Shown here: positions 35,965 through 50,700 of the stretch, piece after piece | How the letters are laid out: every line of letters begins with the position of its first letter | How positions within the stretch are numbered: position 1 is the stretch's first letter | Assembly (NCBI RefSeq): GCF_032854445.1 | Contig: NC_088306.1 | Location: 2,501-64,500 of the forward strand | Origin: Liolophura sinensis | Taxonomy: Eukaryota; Mollusca; Polyplacophora; Chitonida; Chitonidae | DNA: 62,000 bases | Direction: 5' to 3' | The notes under the pieces: generated by a model | The model's database searches: none | What the model saw: the letters and a program-made list of their open reading frames with translations, nothing else | Told to the model about the DNA's origin: nothing | Translations under genes and position numbers: made by a program

Positions 35965-36080
35965 ATACAGGGATCCGGGGTGTGCTTGATTGGTTAGGCC
36001 GCTTGCCTTGCAGCTGTTACAATAGCACAATACAACGTGGGAAGGTCTTACAGCAACCTGCGGATGGTTGTGAGTTCATC
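35965..36080 (+). mobile_element. SINE family A, 5' (tRNA-like) fragment
   Basis: GGTTAGGCCGCTTGCCTTGC resembles the tRNA-like A-box side. GTGGGAAGGTCTTACAGCAA and CCTGCGGATGGTTGTGAGTT are the central part. The 3' module is absent, unlike most copies here. Confidence 0.65.
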
Positions 36081-37579
36081 TGTATGCATCATCTGTATGC
36101 TGTGCCTATTTCATATCATAATTAGGCGCCTATCTCATGATCTGCGTTAGGGATTCTAATTTTCAACAAATTTCAACCTGAGTTGTGAATCTATTAAATT
36201 CACAAGAAATAAAGCAAAAAAAAAAAGCAGGCTAATGGGATGAAGTATGGCCATGTATAGCCTGTTTAGTAGCCTACATATGTACATATCTGCCACACGG
36301 ACAAGCGAGCTTTCATCGTGTTGTGTTTGAGGAGAGGCAGGATGACGGGGAGCGGGGTGTCAAATTTTGTAGCAGGCAACGTCATCACTTTATGTGCACA
36401 AGCTATGGTTGTGATGCAGGATCGCCATCGTGGTACGTGTAAGTTGAAGTCTTTATCGACGTGCAGGTTTTGCAAAGTCCCAGTCTAAATCTAGGCGACT
36501 GTCGTGGCGCAGCGTCTTTATTCACTATCATTTGAACGTTTGACGGTACTTTTCATTTGGTTTTCGTCGTAGGTATGCAGAATTGGTGTCTAAGCGGTCA
36601 GATAACCACGGTGATGGGCTTACTCTGATATTTAGTCACTGTGAGGCTCTAGAGGAGGGGCTGCGGTGTACGGGTAACCCTATGCAGATCTATTACCTGT
36701 AGTAAAAATAGGTCGCTAACTACATGTAGGCCTATATGTCGATCAGCTGTGAATATAAGCTGAAAGTTTTTCTTATGTTTTGTAGTGGCTTACAAACAGA
36801 TGTAACATTGATATTGATCAATATAAAATTTATATCCACAATGGCTGGGTATATGGCCACCCAGTAACATATCACACGTGCTCTAATTCAAGTTAAGACA
36901 GCGACGGTGCCCCTACTCCGAACCAAACCAACAATTTTATGGAACGAGAAGTTTTTCGAAATGAAAACTTCAGACAGTTGATGAAACAATTAAGGTAAGG
37001 TAAATAAGCCTGTGTCGGACTTGACTTTTATTACCGATAGTCAAATTAGAGTTTCATGGTAGCAGTGTCTCTGGCTATTCCATCAGGGACATTCCTAGCA
37101 GCACAGCATGGGGCAGTTAGCGAGGTAGAGAAAAGGAAAGAAATATCTCATTCCGTGACTTTACACGTGAGTTTTTCTGGATGACAGCAGTATCAATCAA
37201 CTGAGCAAACACAAATAAGCCGACTTGTATGAGATGAAGAAGTCAGGATTGTACAAGTACAAGTATAAGTTTGTGCTTTAATTTGTGTTTTATTTTCTGT
37301 TAATTGTGTCTTATTTTGTGGGCTTTTCTGAGCCTCAAAATGAACACGGTCTGAGACGATTGGATTTTGGCTGAGACACTAAGGTTAACCTTGTACTGAT
37401 CACACTGGCTTGTGCCTTATGTGGTTATTCAGTTACCCCACACTGTCCCGGGCCCTAATATAGAGCCAGACCAATACATCTCAACAGCCAGTGGTCCTTT
37501 GCACTGGACTTCATGTTCTGCAGGAGGAGGGCAGGGGTGGGGGTTGTGGGAGAATGGTTGATGGCTGCTGAGCCAGGTC
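36081..37579 (+). promoter_or_regulatory. possible promoter / 5' untranslated exon region of the esterase gene
   Basis: No coding frame. Inference only: the first coding exon at 38575 is preceded by an acceptor-like TGTCTGTTCATAG (ending about 38556), so a noncoding first exon may lie upstream. A TATA-like AATATAAAATTTATATCC at about 36820-36837 and a good donor AAG/GTAAGG at about 36993 would frame one. Nothing else supports it. Confidence 0.2.
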
Positions 37580-38535
37580 CATTGATCACATCATGTGTTT
37601 TATAAACAGCTATGACGGCCTCTGGTTTACTTTTCCATGTGTTTGTCCATTGATCACATCATGTGTTTTGTAAACAGCTATGGTGGCCTCTGGTTTACTT
37701 TTCCTTGTGTTTTTCCATTGATCACATCATGTGTTTTGTAAACAGCTATGACGGCCTCTGCTTTACTTTTCCTGGTATTTTTCCATTGATCACATCATGT
37801 GTTTTGTAAACAGCTATGATGGCCTCTGGTTTACTTTTCCTTGTGTTTGTCCATTGATCACATCATGTGTTTTGTAAACAGCTATGATGGCCTCTGGTTT
37901 ACTTTTCCTTGTATTTTTCCATTGATCACATCATGTGTTTTGTAAACAGCTATGATGGCCTCTGGTTTACTTTTCCTTGTATTTTTCCATTGATCACATC
38001 ATGTGTTTTGTAAACAGCTATGACAGCATCTGGTTTACTTTTCCTTGTGTTTTTCCATTGATCAGATCATGTGTTTTGTAAACAGCTATGACGGCCTCTG
38101 GTTTACTTTTCCTTGTGTTTTTCCATTGATCACATCATGTGTTTTGTAAACAGCTGTGATGGCCTCTGGTTTACTTTTCCTTGTGTTTTTCCATTGATCA
38201 CATCATGTGTTTTGTAAACAGCTATGACAGCCTCTGGTTTACTTTTCCTTGTGTTTTTCCATTGATCACATCATGTGTTTTGTAAACACCTATGACAGCC
38301 TCTGGTTTACTTTTCCTTGTGTTTTTCCATTGATCAGATCTTGTGTTTTGGTCTCCCCCTGGGCTCTGCCTGGTTTCCACCCACTATAATGCGCGCCGCC
38401 GTCGTACAAGTGAAATTCTCTTGAGTACGGCGTAATACACCAATCAAATAAATGAATAAATAAATTGATCACATCATGTGTTTTATAAACACCTATGACA
38501 GCCTCTTGTCTACTTTTCCTTATGTTTGTCTAATA
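37580..38535. repeat. 69-bp minisatellite, about 13 copies, just upstream of exon 1
   Basis: Unit: TCCATTGATCACATCATGTG, TTTTGTAAACAGCTATGATG, GCCTCTGGTTTACTTTTCCT, TGTGTTTTT. A SINE splits the last unit (38350-38463). The array ends about 40 bp before the start codon of the esterase gene, so it lies in its 5' intron or promoter. Confidence 0.93.
38350..38463 (+). mobile_element. SINE family A, 3' part, inside the 69-bp array
   Basis: CTCCCCCTGGGCTCTGCCTG, CACCCACTATAATGCGCGCC, GTCGTACAAGTGAAATTCTC, TTGAGTACGGCGTAATACAC and an AAATAAAT tail. Array sequence TTGATCACATCATG resumes at once after the tail. Confidence 0.88.
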
Positions 38536-38574
38536 ATGTTGTCTGTCTGTTCATAGATAATCTGATCTGAGGAG

Positions 38575-38721
38575 ATGACCATGGCAAGTCGCGGCTTTCT
38601 TATTGCGTCCATTTTGGTGGTTGTCCTTGGTTACACCCTGTACACACCCCTACCTGAGGGCATCGCTGAACCATGGAAGTTGCGCATTATCCTTGCTAAT
38701 TTAAAGATACTACATGCTTTT
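38575..38721 (+). CDS. esterase exon 1 (aa 1-49, membrane anchor)
   Basis: ATGACCATGG: two in-frame Mets at residues 1 and 3, and the second has the better Kozak context. It encodes the hydrophobic anchor FLIASILVVVLGYTLY and PLPEGIAEPWKLRI. The donor is TTTT/GTAAGTT at 38722, phase 0. Confidence 0.85.
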
Positions 38722-41700
38722 GTAAGTTCATTTATATGTGCATGTATGTTTCCTACCTAACCCTTTGTAGTAAGACCCGCCCAGATAGCACAGTTGGTAG
38801 AGCGTCCGCTTCGGGAGCGGTAGATCCAGGATCAATCCTGGGTTGAGTCACACCTAAGACTTTAAAAGAGAAAGTTGTAACTTCCTTGCTTGGTGATCAG
38901 CATGAAGGGGATAGTGCAACGACTGATTGACCCGTATCTGTGTAATGGCTTGGGTGGGGTGGCTTACTTGCCCTCAGTAAATCATCTCAGTGAAGCAGCA
39001 CTAGATAAGAGCAGTGGAAATCCGTCCAGCAACAAGGAGGTACATTACATACATCCTAAGGATTCCTTCATCGTCAAATGACTGAAGAATATTTGGGCAA
39101 GACATTAAACCCCAAACACTCACTCACTCACTTGTAGCAAGTATTGTTAGCTCCCAGGTCGTCATTAATATATGTACATCTGTCCTTTGTAGTAAGTATT
39201 CTGGGCTCCCAGGTCGTCATTAATATATGTACATCTGTCCTTTGTAGTAAGTATTCTGGGCTCCCAGGTCGTCATTAATATATGTACATCTGTCCTTTGT
39301 AGTAAGTATTGTGGGCTCCCAGGTCGTCATTAATACATGTACATGTGTCCTTTGTAGTAAGTATTGTGGGCTCCCAGGTCGTCATTAAGATATGTACATC
39401 TGTCCTTTGTAGTAAGTATTGTGGGCTCCCAGGTCGTCATTAATATATGTACATCTGTCCTTTGTAGTAAGTATTGTGGGCTCCCAGGTCGTCATTAAGA
39501 TATGTACATGTATCCTTTGTAGTAAGTACATGTATAGTGGGCTTACAGGCCCTCATTAAAATATGTACATTAGGGTAACCAATGTTAACCGGTATAGTAT
39601 GTGAGGTAGGATGTGAATCAATAGATCCCTGTCTCACTGAGCCAGACTTACATGTATAGTATTTGAGGTAGGATGTGAATCAATAGATCCCTGTCTCACT
39701 GAGCCAGACTTACATGTATAGTATTTGAGGTAGGGTGTGAACCAATAGATCCCTGTCTCACTGAGCCAGACTTACATGTATAGTATGTGAGGTAGGATGT
39801 GAATCAACAGATCCCTGTCTCACTGAGCCAGACTTACATGTATAGTATTTGAGGTAGGATATGAACCAATAGATCCCTGTCTCACTGAGCCAGACTTACA
39901 TGTATAGTATTTGAGGTAGGATGTGAATCAATAGATCCCTGTCTCACTGAGCCAGACTTACATGTATAGTATGTGAGGTAGGATGTGAATCAATAGATCC
40001 CTGTCTCACTGAGCCAGCCTTACATGTATAGTATTTGAGGTAGGATATGAACCAATAGATCCCTGTCTCACTGAGCCAGACTTACATGTATAGTATTTGA
40101 GGTAGGATGTGAATCAATAGATCCCTGTCTCACTGAGCCAGACTTACATGTACCTAGGCTGAGGTAGCATTATCAGATTCTGATCTTTTGTCAGCTACTT
40201 GGAGAAGGCTAATGGTTTTAATGTCAGTGAATTTCCCCAGGCAAAAAACGCTGAATTTTTTACAGATGTATAGGTGAAATGTATTTGAGCACAATGAGAG
40301 ACATCCATTGGTTATGTAGATAAATTTAGTTTACCACTGGATTGTTTTTTTCATCCTTCACAAGGTATGGTATAGAGATAGAATGTACAGTAGGTATAAA
40401 TAAATTAAATAAAATAGAAATTTAAATATTAATTTTTTCATTGCAGACATATTTTGGTGAAAAAATTGGACTGGATTCCAGGTTGAATTTGACAAGAAAA
40501 GCTTTGCACACGATGTTATCATTTGGTTCTCTAGATAGCAGAGTGCAGGTAGGTGTATCTAACGTCAGCATTCTTGTGCCTCGTTATAAATGATGAAAAA
40601 TCATTCACCTGTTGTGCTGAATTTGCTGATAAGGAATGTTTTAGGTTATTATTGGTGCTTAATTTTTCTTCGTATTTGCTCAATGTTAAATGACATGCAG
40701 ACCACAGGGAATGTACTGATGTAACTATAGTACACATGTATTTTAATGCTATTGCTCTGCACGGTTTCCTCCTACCATAATGCTGGCCGCCATCGTATAA
40801 GGCAAATATTCTTGAACATGGCGTAGACCAAACAGACCAAACAAATAAATAAATAAATGAATGAATATAATATGACAGGATGTTTCAGACCTTCCTTCTC
40901 CAGGACAAACCTGGTGACTTAATAAAAGCTTCATGTAGATTCATACTACTTTTGTTGATAAGGCTAATTATTGAAACATGTCTTACAGAAAAAATTGTTC
41001 ATATACACGATTTATTGATACATGTGTAACAGAGAAAATTGGTTATATGCGCGATTTATTGATACATGTGAAACAGAAAAAATTGGTTATATGCACGATT
41101 TATTGTTACATGTCTTACAGAAAAAATTGTTCGTATGCATGATTTATTGATACATGTGTAACAGAAAAAATTGGTCATATGCATGATTTATTGATACATG
41201 TGAAACAAAAAAAATTGGTTATATGCACGATTTATTGATACATGTGTAACAGAAAAAAATGTTCATATGTACGATTTATTGATACATGTGTAACAGAAAA
41301 AGTTGTTCTTATGTACGATTTATTGATACATGTGTAACAGAAAAAATTGGTTATATGCACAATTTATTGGTACATGTAACAATATTTCCAGATAAAATGG
41401 TGTTTTTTATTTAATAAAAAGTGTTGTCTTCTTTTGAACTGGTTCCCAGGCTGAGGACTACAGTTTTGATGGGGTCAAAGTGAGAATATATCGTCCAAAA
41501 GCAGAAGAAAACACAGTATTACCAGGACTTGTGTATTACCACGGCGGGGGCTGGGTCTACCTTAATGTGGGTGAGTTGATACAAGCTTAAGCAGTAGAAG
41601 GATAGGAAGTGACAAGCTCACTACCGGCTTACATATACATATACACACACACACCACATGCTCACTACAGCCTGACTACAGGCTTACATGTAGCACAGAC

Positions 41701-44700
41701 TCACCACATGCTCACTACAGCCTGACTACAGGCTTACATGCAGCACAGACTCACCACACGCTCACTACAGGTTGACTCCTGGTTTACATGTAGCACAGAC
41801 TCACCACATGCTCACTACAGCCTGACCACAGGCTTATATATAGCACACTCACCACATGCTCACTACAGCCTGACCACAGGTTTACATGTAGCACAGACTC
41901 ACCACATGCTCACTACAGCCTGACCACAGGCTTACATGTAGCACAGACTCACCACATGCTCACAACAGGGTGACCACAGCCTTACCTGTAGCACAGGCTC
42001 ACCACATGCTCACTACATGCTCACCACAGGCTTACATGTAGCACAGACTGATCACATGCTCACTACAGCCTGACCACAGGCTTACATATAGCACAGACTC
42101 ACCACATGCTCACTACATCCTGATCACAGGCTTATATATAGCACAGACTCACCACATGCTCACTACAGTCTGACTACAGGCTTACATGTAGCACAGACTC
42201 ACCACATGCTAACTACAGCCTGACCACAGGCTTATATATAGCACAGACTCACCACATGCTCACAACAGGGTGACCACAGGCTTACATGTAGCTTAAGCTC
42301 ACCACATGCTCACTACATGCTCACCACAGGCTTACATGTAGCACAGACTCATCACATGCTCATTACAGCCTGACCACAGGCTTACATTTAGCACAGACTC
42401 ACCACAGGCTCACCACAGGCTTACCACAGGCTTACATGTAGCACAGACTCACCACATGCTCACTACAAGCTCACCACAGGCTTACATATAGCACAAGCTC
42501 ACCACATGTTCACTACAGGCTCACCACAGGCTTACGTATAGCACAGGTTCACTACTGGCTCACCACAGGCTTACATATAGCACAGACTCACCACATGCTC
42601 ACTACAGCCTGACCACAGGCGTACATGTAGCACAGACTGATCACATGCTCACTACAGCCTGACCACAGGCTTACATGTAGCACAGACTGATCACATGCTC
42701 ACTACAGGCTCACCACAGGCTTACATGTAGCACAGACTCACCACATGCTCACAACAGGCTCACCACAGGCTTACATGCAGCACAGACTCACCACATGCTC
42801 ACAACAGCTTGACCACAGGCTTACATGCAGCACAGACTGATCACATGCTCACTACAAGCTCACCACAGGCTTACATATAGCACAAGCTCGCCACATGTTC
42901 ACTACAGGCTCACCACAGGCTTACATAGAGCACAGACTCACCACATGCTCACTACAGCCTGACCACAGGATTACATGTAGCACAGACTGATCACATGCTC
43001 ACTACAGCCTGACCACAGGCTTACATGTAGCACAGACTCACCACATGCTCACAACAGGCTCACCACAGGCTTACATGCAGCACAGACTCACCACATGCTC
43101 AATACAGCCTGATCACAGGCTTACATGTAGCACAGGCTCACCACAGGCTCACCAAAGGCTGACTTGCAGCACAGACTCACCACATGCTTACTACATGTTC
43201 GCCATTAGCTGGCTTGTAATCTGACCACAGGCCCAAGTTTACATGTAGCATACTTATCACATGATCACTACGCGTTGACCACAGGCTTACATCTAGCACA
43301 GACTCACCATATGCTCACTACAGGTTGACCCTTACCTTACATCTAGCACTGACTCACCACATGCTCACTACAGGCTCACCACAGGCTTATATATAGCACA
43401 GACTCCCCACAGGCTCACTACAGGCTCACCACAGGTTTACATGTAGCACAGACTGATCACATGCTCACTACAAGCTCACCCCAGGCTTACATATAGCACA
43501 GACTCACCACATGTTCACTACAGGCTCACCACAGGCTTACGTATAGCACAGGCTCACTACTGGCTCACCACAGGCTTACATATAGCACAGACTCACCACA
43601 TGCTCACTACAGCCTGACCACAGGATTACATGTAGCACAGACTGATCACATGCTCACTACAGCCTGACCACAGGCTTACATGTAGCACAGACTGATCACA
43701 TGCTCACTACAGGCTCACCACAGGCTTACATGTAGCACAGTTTCACCACATGCTCACAACAGGCTCACCACAGGCTTACATGCAGCACAAACTCACCACA
43801 TGCTCACTACAGCCTGACCACAGGCTTACATGTAGCACAGACTGATCACATGCTCACTACAAGCTCACCACAGGCTTACATGTAGCACAGACTCACCACA
43901 TGCTCACAACAGGCTCACCACAGGCTTACATGCAGCACAAACTCACCACATGCTCACTACAGCCTGACCACAGGCTTACATGTAGCACAGACTGATCACA
44001 TGCTCACTACAAGCTCACCCCAGGCTTACATATAGCACAAGCTCACCACATGTTCACTACAGGCTCACCACAGGCTTACGTATAGCACAGGCTCACTACT
44101 GGCTCACCACAGGCTTACATATAGCACAGACTCACCACATGCTCACTACAGCCTGACCACAGGCTTACATGTAGCACAGACTGATCACATGCTCACTACA
44201 GCCTGACCACAGGCTTACATGTAGCACAGACTGATCACATGCTCACTACAGGCTCACCACAGGCTTACATGTAGCACAGACTCACCACATGCTCACAACA
44301 GGCTCACCACAGGCTTACATGCAGCACAAACTCACCACATGCTCACTACAGCCTGACCACAGGCTTACATGTAGCACAGACTGATCACATGCTCACTACA
44401 AGCTCACCACAGGGTTACATATAGCACAAGCTCACCACATGTTCACTACAGGCTCACCACAGGCTGACATAGAGCACAGACTCACCACATGCTCACCACT
44501 GGCTTACATGTAGCACAGTTTGACCACTTGCTTACTACTGCCTGACCCATGGCTTACATGTAGCACAGACTCGACACATGCTCACTACAGGTTGACTCTT
44601 GGCTTACATGTAGCACAGACTCACCACATGCTCACTACAGCCTGACCACAGGCTTACATGTAGCACAGTTTCACCACATGCTCACTACAGCCTGACCACA

Positions 44701-47700
44701 GGCTTACATCTAGCACAGACTGACCCCATGCTCACTACAGCCTGACCACAGGCTTACATGTAGCACAGACTGATCACATGCTCACTACAGGCTCACCACA
44801 GGCTTACATGTAGCACAGACTCACCACATGCTCACAACAGACTCACCACAGGCTTACATGCAGCACAGACTCACCACATGCTCTTAACAGCCTGACCACA
44901 GGCTTACAAGTAGCACAGACTGATCACTTGCTCACTACAAGCTCACCACAGGCTTACATATAGCACAAGCTCACCACATGTTCACTACAGGCTCACCACA
45001 GGCTTACAAAGAGCACAGACTCACCACATGCTCACCACTGGCTTACATGTAGCACAAGCATGTAAGCCTGACCACAGGCTTACATGTAGCACAGATTGAT
45101 CACATGCTCACTACAGCCTGACCACAGGCTTACATGTAGCACAGACTGATCACATGCTCACTACAGCCTGACCACAGGCTTACATGTAGCACAGACTCAC
45201 CACATGCTCACAACAGGCTCACCACAGACTTACATGCAGCACAGACTCACCACATTCTCACAACAGCCTGACCACAGGCTTACATGTAGCACAGACTGAT
45301 CACATGCTCACTACAAGCTCACCACAGGCTTACATATAGCACAAGCTCACCACATGTTCACTACAGGCTCACCAAAGGCTGACTTGCAGCACAGACTCAC
45401 CACATGCTCACTACATGCTCGCCATTAGCTGGCTTGTAATCTGACCACAGGCCCAAGATTACATGTAGCATACTTATCACATGTTCACTACGCGTTGACC
45501 ACAGGCTTACATCTAGCACAGACTCACCATATGCTCACTACAGGTTGACCCTTACCTTGCATCTAGCACTGACTCACCACATGCTCACTACAGGCTCACC
45601 ACAGGCTTGTATATAGCACAGACTCACCACAGGCTTACTACAGGCTCACCACAGGCTCACCACAGGTTTACATGTAGCACAGAATCATCACATGCTCACC
45701 ACTGGCGTATATGTAGCACAGTTTGACCACATGCTCACTACTGCCTGACCCATGGCTTACATGTAGCACAGATTCGACACATGCTCACTATGGCCTGACC
45801 ACAGGCTTACATGTAGCACAGACTCACCACATGCTCACATGTAGCACAGTTTCACCACATGCTCACTACAGCCTGACCACAGGCTTACATCTAGCACAGA
45901 CTTACCACATGCTCACTACAGCCTGACCACAGGCTTACATGTAGCACAGACTGATTACATGCTCACTACAGCCTGACCACAGGCTTACATGTAGCACAGA
46001 CTGATCACATGCTCACTACAAGCTCACCACAGGCTTACATATAGCACAAACTCACATATAGCACAGACTCACCACATGTTCACTACAGGCTCACCACAGG
46101 CTTACGTATAGCACAGGCTCACTACTGGCTCACCAGTGTCTAACATCTAACACGGACTCACCACATGCTCACTACAGGTTGACCCCTAGCTTACATGTAG
46201 CACAGACTCACCACATGCTCACCACTAGCTCACCACTGTCTTACATCTAACACAGACTCACCACATGCTCACTACAGCCTGACTACAGGTTTACATGTAG
46301 CACAGGCTCACCACAGGCTTACATGTAGCACAGTTTCACCACATGCTCACTACAGGCTCACCAGTGTCTAACATCTAACACAAACTCACCACATGCTCAC
46401 TACAGGTTGACCCCTAGCTTACATCTAGCACAGACTCACCACATGCTCACCACTGTCTTACATCTAACACAGACTCACCACAGGGTCACTACAGCCAGAC
46501 CACAGGCTTACATATCGCGCAGCAGTGGTCTGATGCTTGGAACACATAGACTCAAAGGCCTCTCACCAATGCGGTCGCTGTGAGTTCAAGTCCAACTCAT
46601 GCTGGTTTCCTCACTGGTTGTACTGAAGATTGAGTGCCAGTGGTCATGGTTTTTTCCTAGGCTCTGTGCTGTTTCCTCCTGTCATAATGCTGGCTGGAGG
46701 GAGTACGGAATAAAACACCAAAGAAATAGATAGAAAAGGATGGTGTGCATTTCTGGTTGGAAAAACTTTTCCGCTTGCAAGTGACAGAAATGATGATTGC
46801 CTATATTACAAAGTAACTTCGTGTTTATTGTTTCAGATTGCTACGACAGTCTGACTAGTTACATAGCGGCTGAAGCTAACATAGCGGTTGTCTCTGTGGA
46901 GTAAGTAAATATAAGGTTGATCACTGACAACAGTTTGTTGTTCACAATTACATAGTGGCTGAAGCTAACACAGCAATTGTCTCTGTGGAGTAAGTAAATA
47001 TAAGGTTGATCACTGACAACAGTTTGTTGTTCACAATTACATAGTGGCTGAAGCTAACATGGAAGTTGTCTCTGTGGAGTAAGTAAATATAAGGTTGATC
47101 ACTGACAACAGTTTGTTGTTCACAATTACATAGTGGCTGAAGCTAACATGGCGGTTGTCTCTGTGAAGTAAGTAAATATAAGGTTGATAACTGACAACAG
47201 TTTGTTGTTCACAATTACATAGTGGCTGAAGCTAACACAGCAATTGTCTCTGTGGAGTAAGTAAATATAAGGTTGATCACTGACAACAGTTTGTTGTTCA
47301 CAATTACATAGTGGCTGAAGCTAACATGGAAGTTGTCTCTGTGGAGTAAGTAAATATAAGGTTGATCACTGACAACAGTTTGTTGTTCACAATTACATAG
47401 TGGCTGAAGCTAACATGGCGGTTGTCTCTGTGAAGTAAGTAAATATAAGGTTGATCACTGACAACAGTTTGTTGTTCACAATTACATAGTGGCTGAAGCT
47501 AACATGGCAGTTGTCTCTGTGAAGTAAGTAAATATAAGGTTGATCACTGACAACAGTTTGTTGTTCACAATTACATAGTGGCTGAAGCTAACACAGCAAT
47601 TGTCTCTGTGGAGTAAGTAAATATAAGGTTGATCACTGACAACAGTTTGTTGTTCACAATTACATAGTGGCTGAAGCTGACACAGCAATTGTCTCTGTTG

Positions 47701-50700
47701 AGTAAGTACATGTAAGGTTGATCACTGAAAACAGTTTGTTGTTCACAATTACATAGTGGCTGAAGCTAACATGGCGGTTGTCTCTGTGGAGTAAGTAAAT
47801 ATAAGGTTGATCACTGACAACAGTTTGTTGTTCACAATTACATAGTGGCTGAAACTAACATAGCAATTGTCTCTGTGGAGTAAGTAAATATAAGGTTGAT
47901 CACTGACAACAGTTTGTTGTTCACAATTACATAGTGGCTGATCGTCGTCATGTGACTGAAAAATTGTTGAGTACGACGTTAAACCCCAAGCATGCATGCA
48001 TGCACATAGTGGCTGAAGCTGACACAGCAATTGTCTCTGTGGAGTAAGTACATGTAAGGTTGATCACTGACAACAGTTTGTTGTTTACAATTACATAGTG
48101 GCTGAAGCTGACACAGCAGTTGTCTCTGTGGAGTAAGTAAATATAAGGTTGATCACTGACAACAGTTTGTTGTTCACAATTACATAGTGGCTGAAGCTGA
48201 CACAGCAGTTGTCTCTGTGGAGTAAGTACATGTAAGGTTGATCACTGACAACAGTTTGTTGTTCACAATTACATAGTGGCTTAAGCTGACACAGCAATTG
48301 TCTCTGTGGAGTAAGTACATGTAAGGTTGATCACTGACAACAGTTTGTTGTTCACAATTACATAGTGGCTGAAGCTGACACAGCAATTGTCTCTGTGGAG
48401 TAAGTAAATATAAGGTTGATCACTGACAACAGTTTGTTGTTCACAATTACATAGTGGCTGAAGAAAACACAGCAATTGTCTCTGTGGAGTAAGTACATGT
48501 AAGGTTGATCACTGACAACAGTTTGTTGTTCACAATTACATAGTGGCTGAAGCTAACACAGCAGTTGTCTCTGTGGAGTAAGTAAATATAAGGTTGATCA
48601 CTGACAACAGTGTGTTGTTCACAATTACATAGCGGCTGAAGCTAACATAACAATTGTCTCTGTGGAGTAAGTACATGTAAGGTTGATCACTGACAACAGT
48701 TTGTTGTTCACAATTACATAGTGGCTGAAGCTGACACAGCAGTTGTCTCTGTGGAGTAAGTAAATATAAGGTTGATCACTGACAACAGTGTGTTGTTCAT
48801 AATTACATAGCGGCTGAAGCTAACATAGCAATTTTCTCTGTGGAGTAAGTACATGTAAGGTTGATCACTGACAACAGTTTGTTGTTCACAATTACATAGT
48901 GGCTGAAGCTGACACAGCAGTTGTCTCTGTGGAGTAAGTAAATATAAGGTTGATCACTGACAACAGTGTGTTGTTCACAATTACATAGCGGCTGAAGCTA
49001 ACATAGCAATTGTCTCTGTGGAGTAAGTACATGTAAGGTTGATCACTGACAACAGTTTGTTGTTCACAATTACATAGTGGCTGAAGCTGACACAGCAATT
49101 GTCTCTGTGGAGTAAGTACATGTAGGGTTGATCACTGACAACAGTTTGTTGTTCATAATTACATAGTGGCTGAAGCTAACACAGCAATTGTCTCTGTGGA
49201 GTAAGTACATGTAAGGTTGATCACTGAAAACAGTTTGTTGTTCACAATTACATAGTGGCTGAAACTAACATAGCAATTGTCTCTGTGGACTAAGTACATG
49301 TAAGGTTGATCACTGACAAGAGTTTGTTGTTCACAATTACATAGTGGGTGAAGCTAACACAGCAATTGTCTCTGTGGAGTAAGTAAATATAAGGTTGATC
49401 ACTGACAACAGTTTGTTGTTCACAATTACATAGTGGCTGAAGCTGACACAGCAATTGTCTCTGTGGAGTAAGTAAATATAAGGTTGATCACTGACAACAG
49501 TTTGTTGTTCACAATTACATAGTGGCTGAAGCTAACACAGCAATTGTCTCTGTGGAGTAAGTACATGTAAGGTTGATCACTGACAACAGTTTGTTGTTCA
49601 CAATTACATAGTGGGTGAAGCTAACACAGCAATTGTCTCTGTGGAGTAAGTACATGTAAGGTTGATCACTGACAACAGTTTGTTGTTCACAATTACATAC
49701 CGGCTGAAGCTAACATAGCGGTTGTCTCTGTGAAGTAAGTAAATATAAGGTTGATCACTGACAACAGTTTGTTGTTCACAATTACATAGTGGCTGAAACT
49801 AACATAGCAATTGTCTCTGTGGAGTAAGTACGTGTAAGGTTGATCACTGACAACAGTGTGTTGTTCACAATTACATAGTGGCTGAAGCTAACACAGCAGT
49901 TGTCTCTGTGGAGTAAGTACATGTAAGGTTGATCACTGACAACAGTTTGTTGTTCACAGTTCCATAGTGGCTGAAGCAAACATAGATTTGTCATCATATG
50001 GTAGGTGGAAATACTCATCAGAATGCTCCATGGTGTGTCAGCAGTTGGGAGTTGGTGTGTTACCGGCCCCAAAAGCACAATTGGAAGAGCGTCCACTTCG
50101 GATGCGGCAGATCCAGGTCAATCTTGGGTCGAGTCACACCTAAGACCTTAAAAGAGGAAGCTGTAACTTCCTCGCTTGGTATTCAGCATGAAGGGGATAG
50201 TGCAGCGACTGGTTGTATGGCTCAGGTGGGGCGGCTTACTTGCCTTCGATAAGGCTCAGTGAAGCAGCACTAAATAAAGAGGGGTGATGATCCATCCTGC
50301 AATAAGGAGGCACATTACAAGCACTCTAACGATTCCTTCATCGTCATATGAGTGAAAAATTGTTAAGTATGATGTTAAACCCCAAGCACGCACTCACTCG
50401 CGCACTCAGTGGTATGTCACCAGTTGGGAATTAGTGGAAATGCACAGCAGAATGCTCCATGGTTTGTCACCAGTTGTGGGTCTGTGGAAATTCACTTTAG
50501 AATTCTCCTTGGTTTGCCATCAGTTGGAAATGAACTTTCCAATGCTGTGATTTGAATAGAATTGCTGTACCCTCTGACTCTGAGCTTACATTTTATTAGA
50601 CAGTTTCGTTAATGACGGCTTAATGTTTCAGCTACAGACTGGCACCAGAACACCCTTTCCCAATTCCCTTTGACGATTGTGTGACGGCCACAGTACATCT

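Noticed and set aside
37580-38535. Promoter tandem array with regulatory role
   Set aside because: The position is suggestive, but equally dense arrays occur in every intron and in gene-free DNA here, so location alone is no evidence.
38775-38850. tRNA-Pro-like gene
   Set aside because: A and B boxes are present but the fold is degenerate and the sequence continues into a SINE body repeated at 50062 and 53143.
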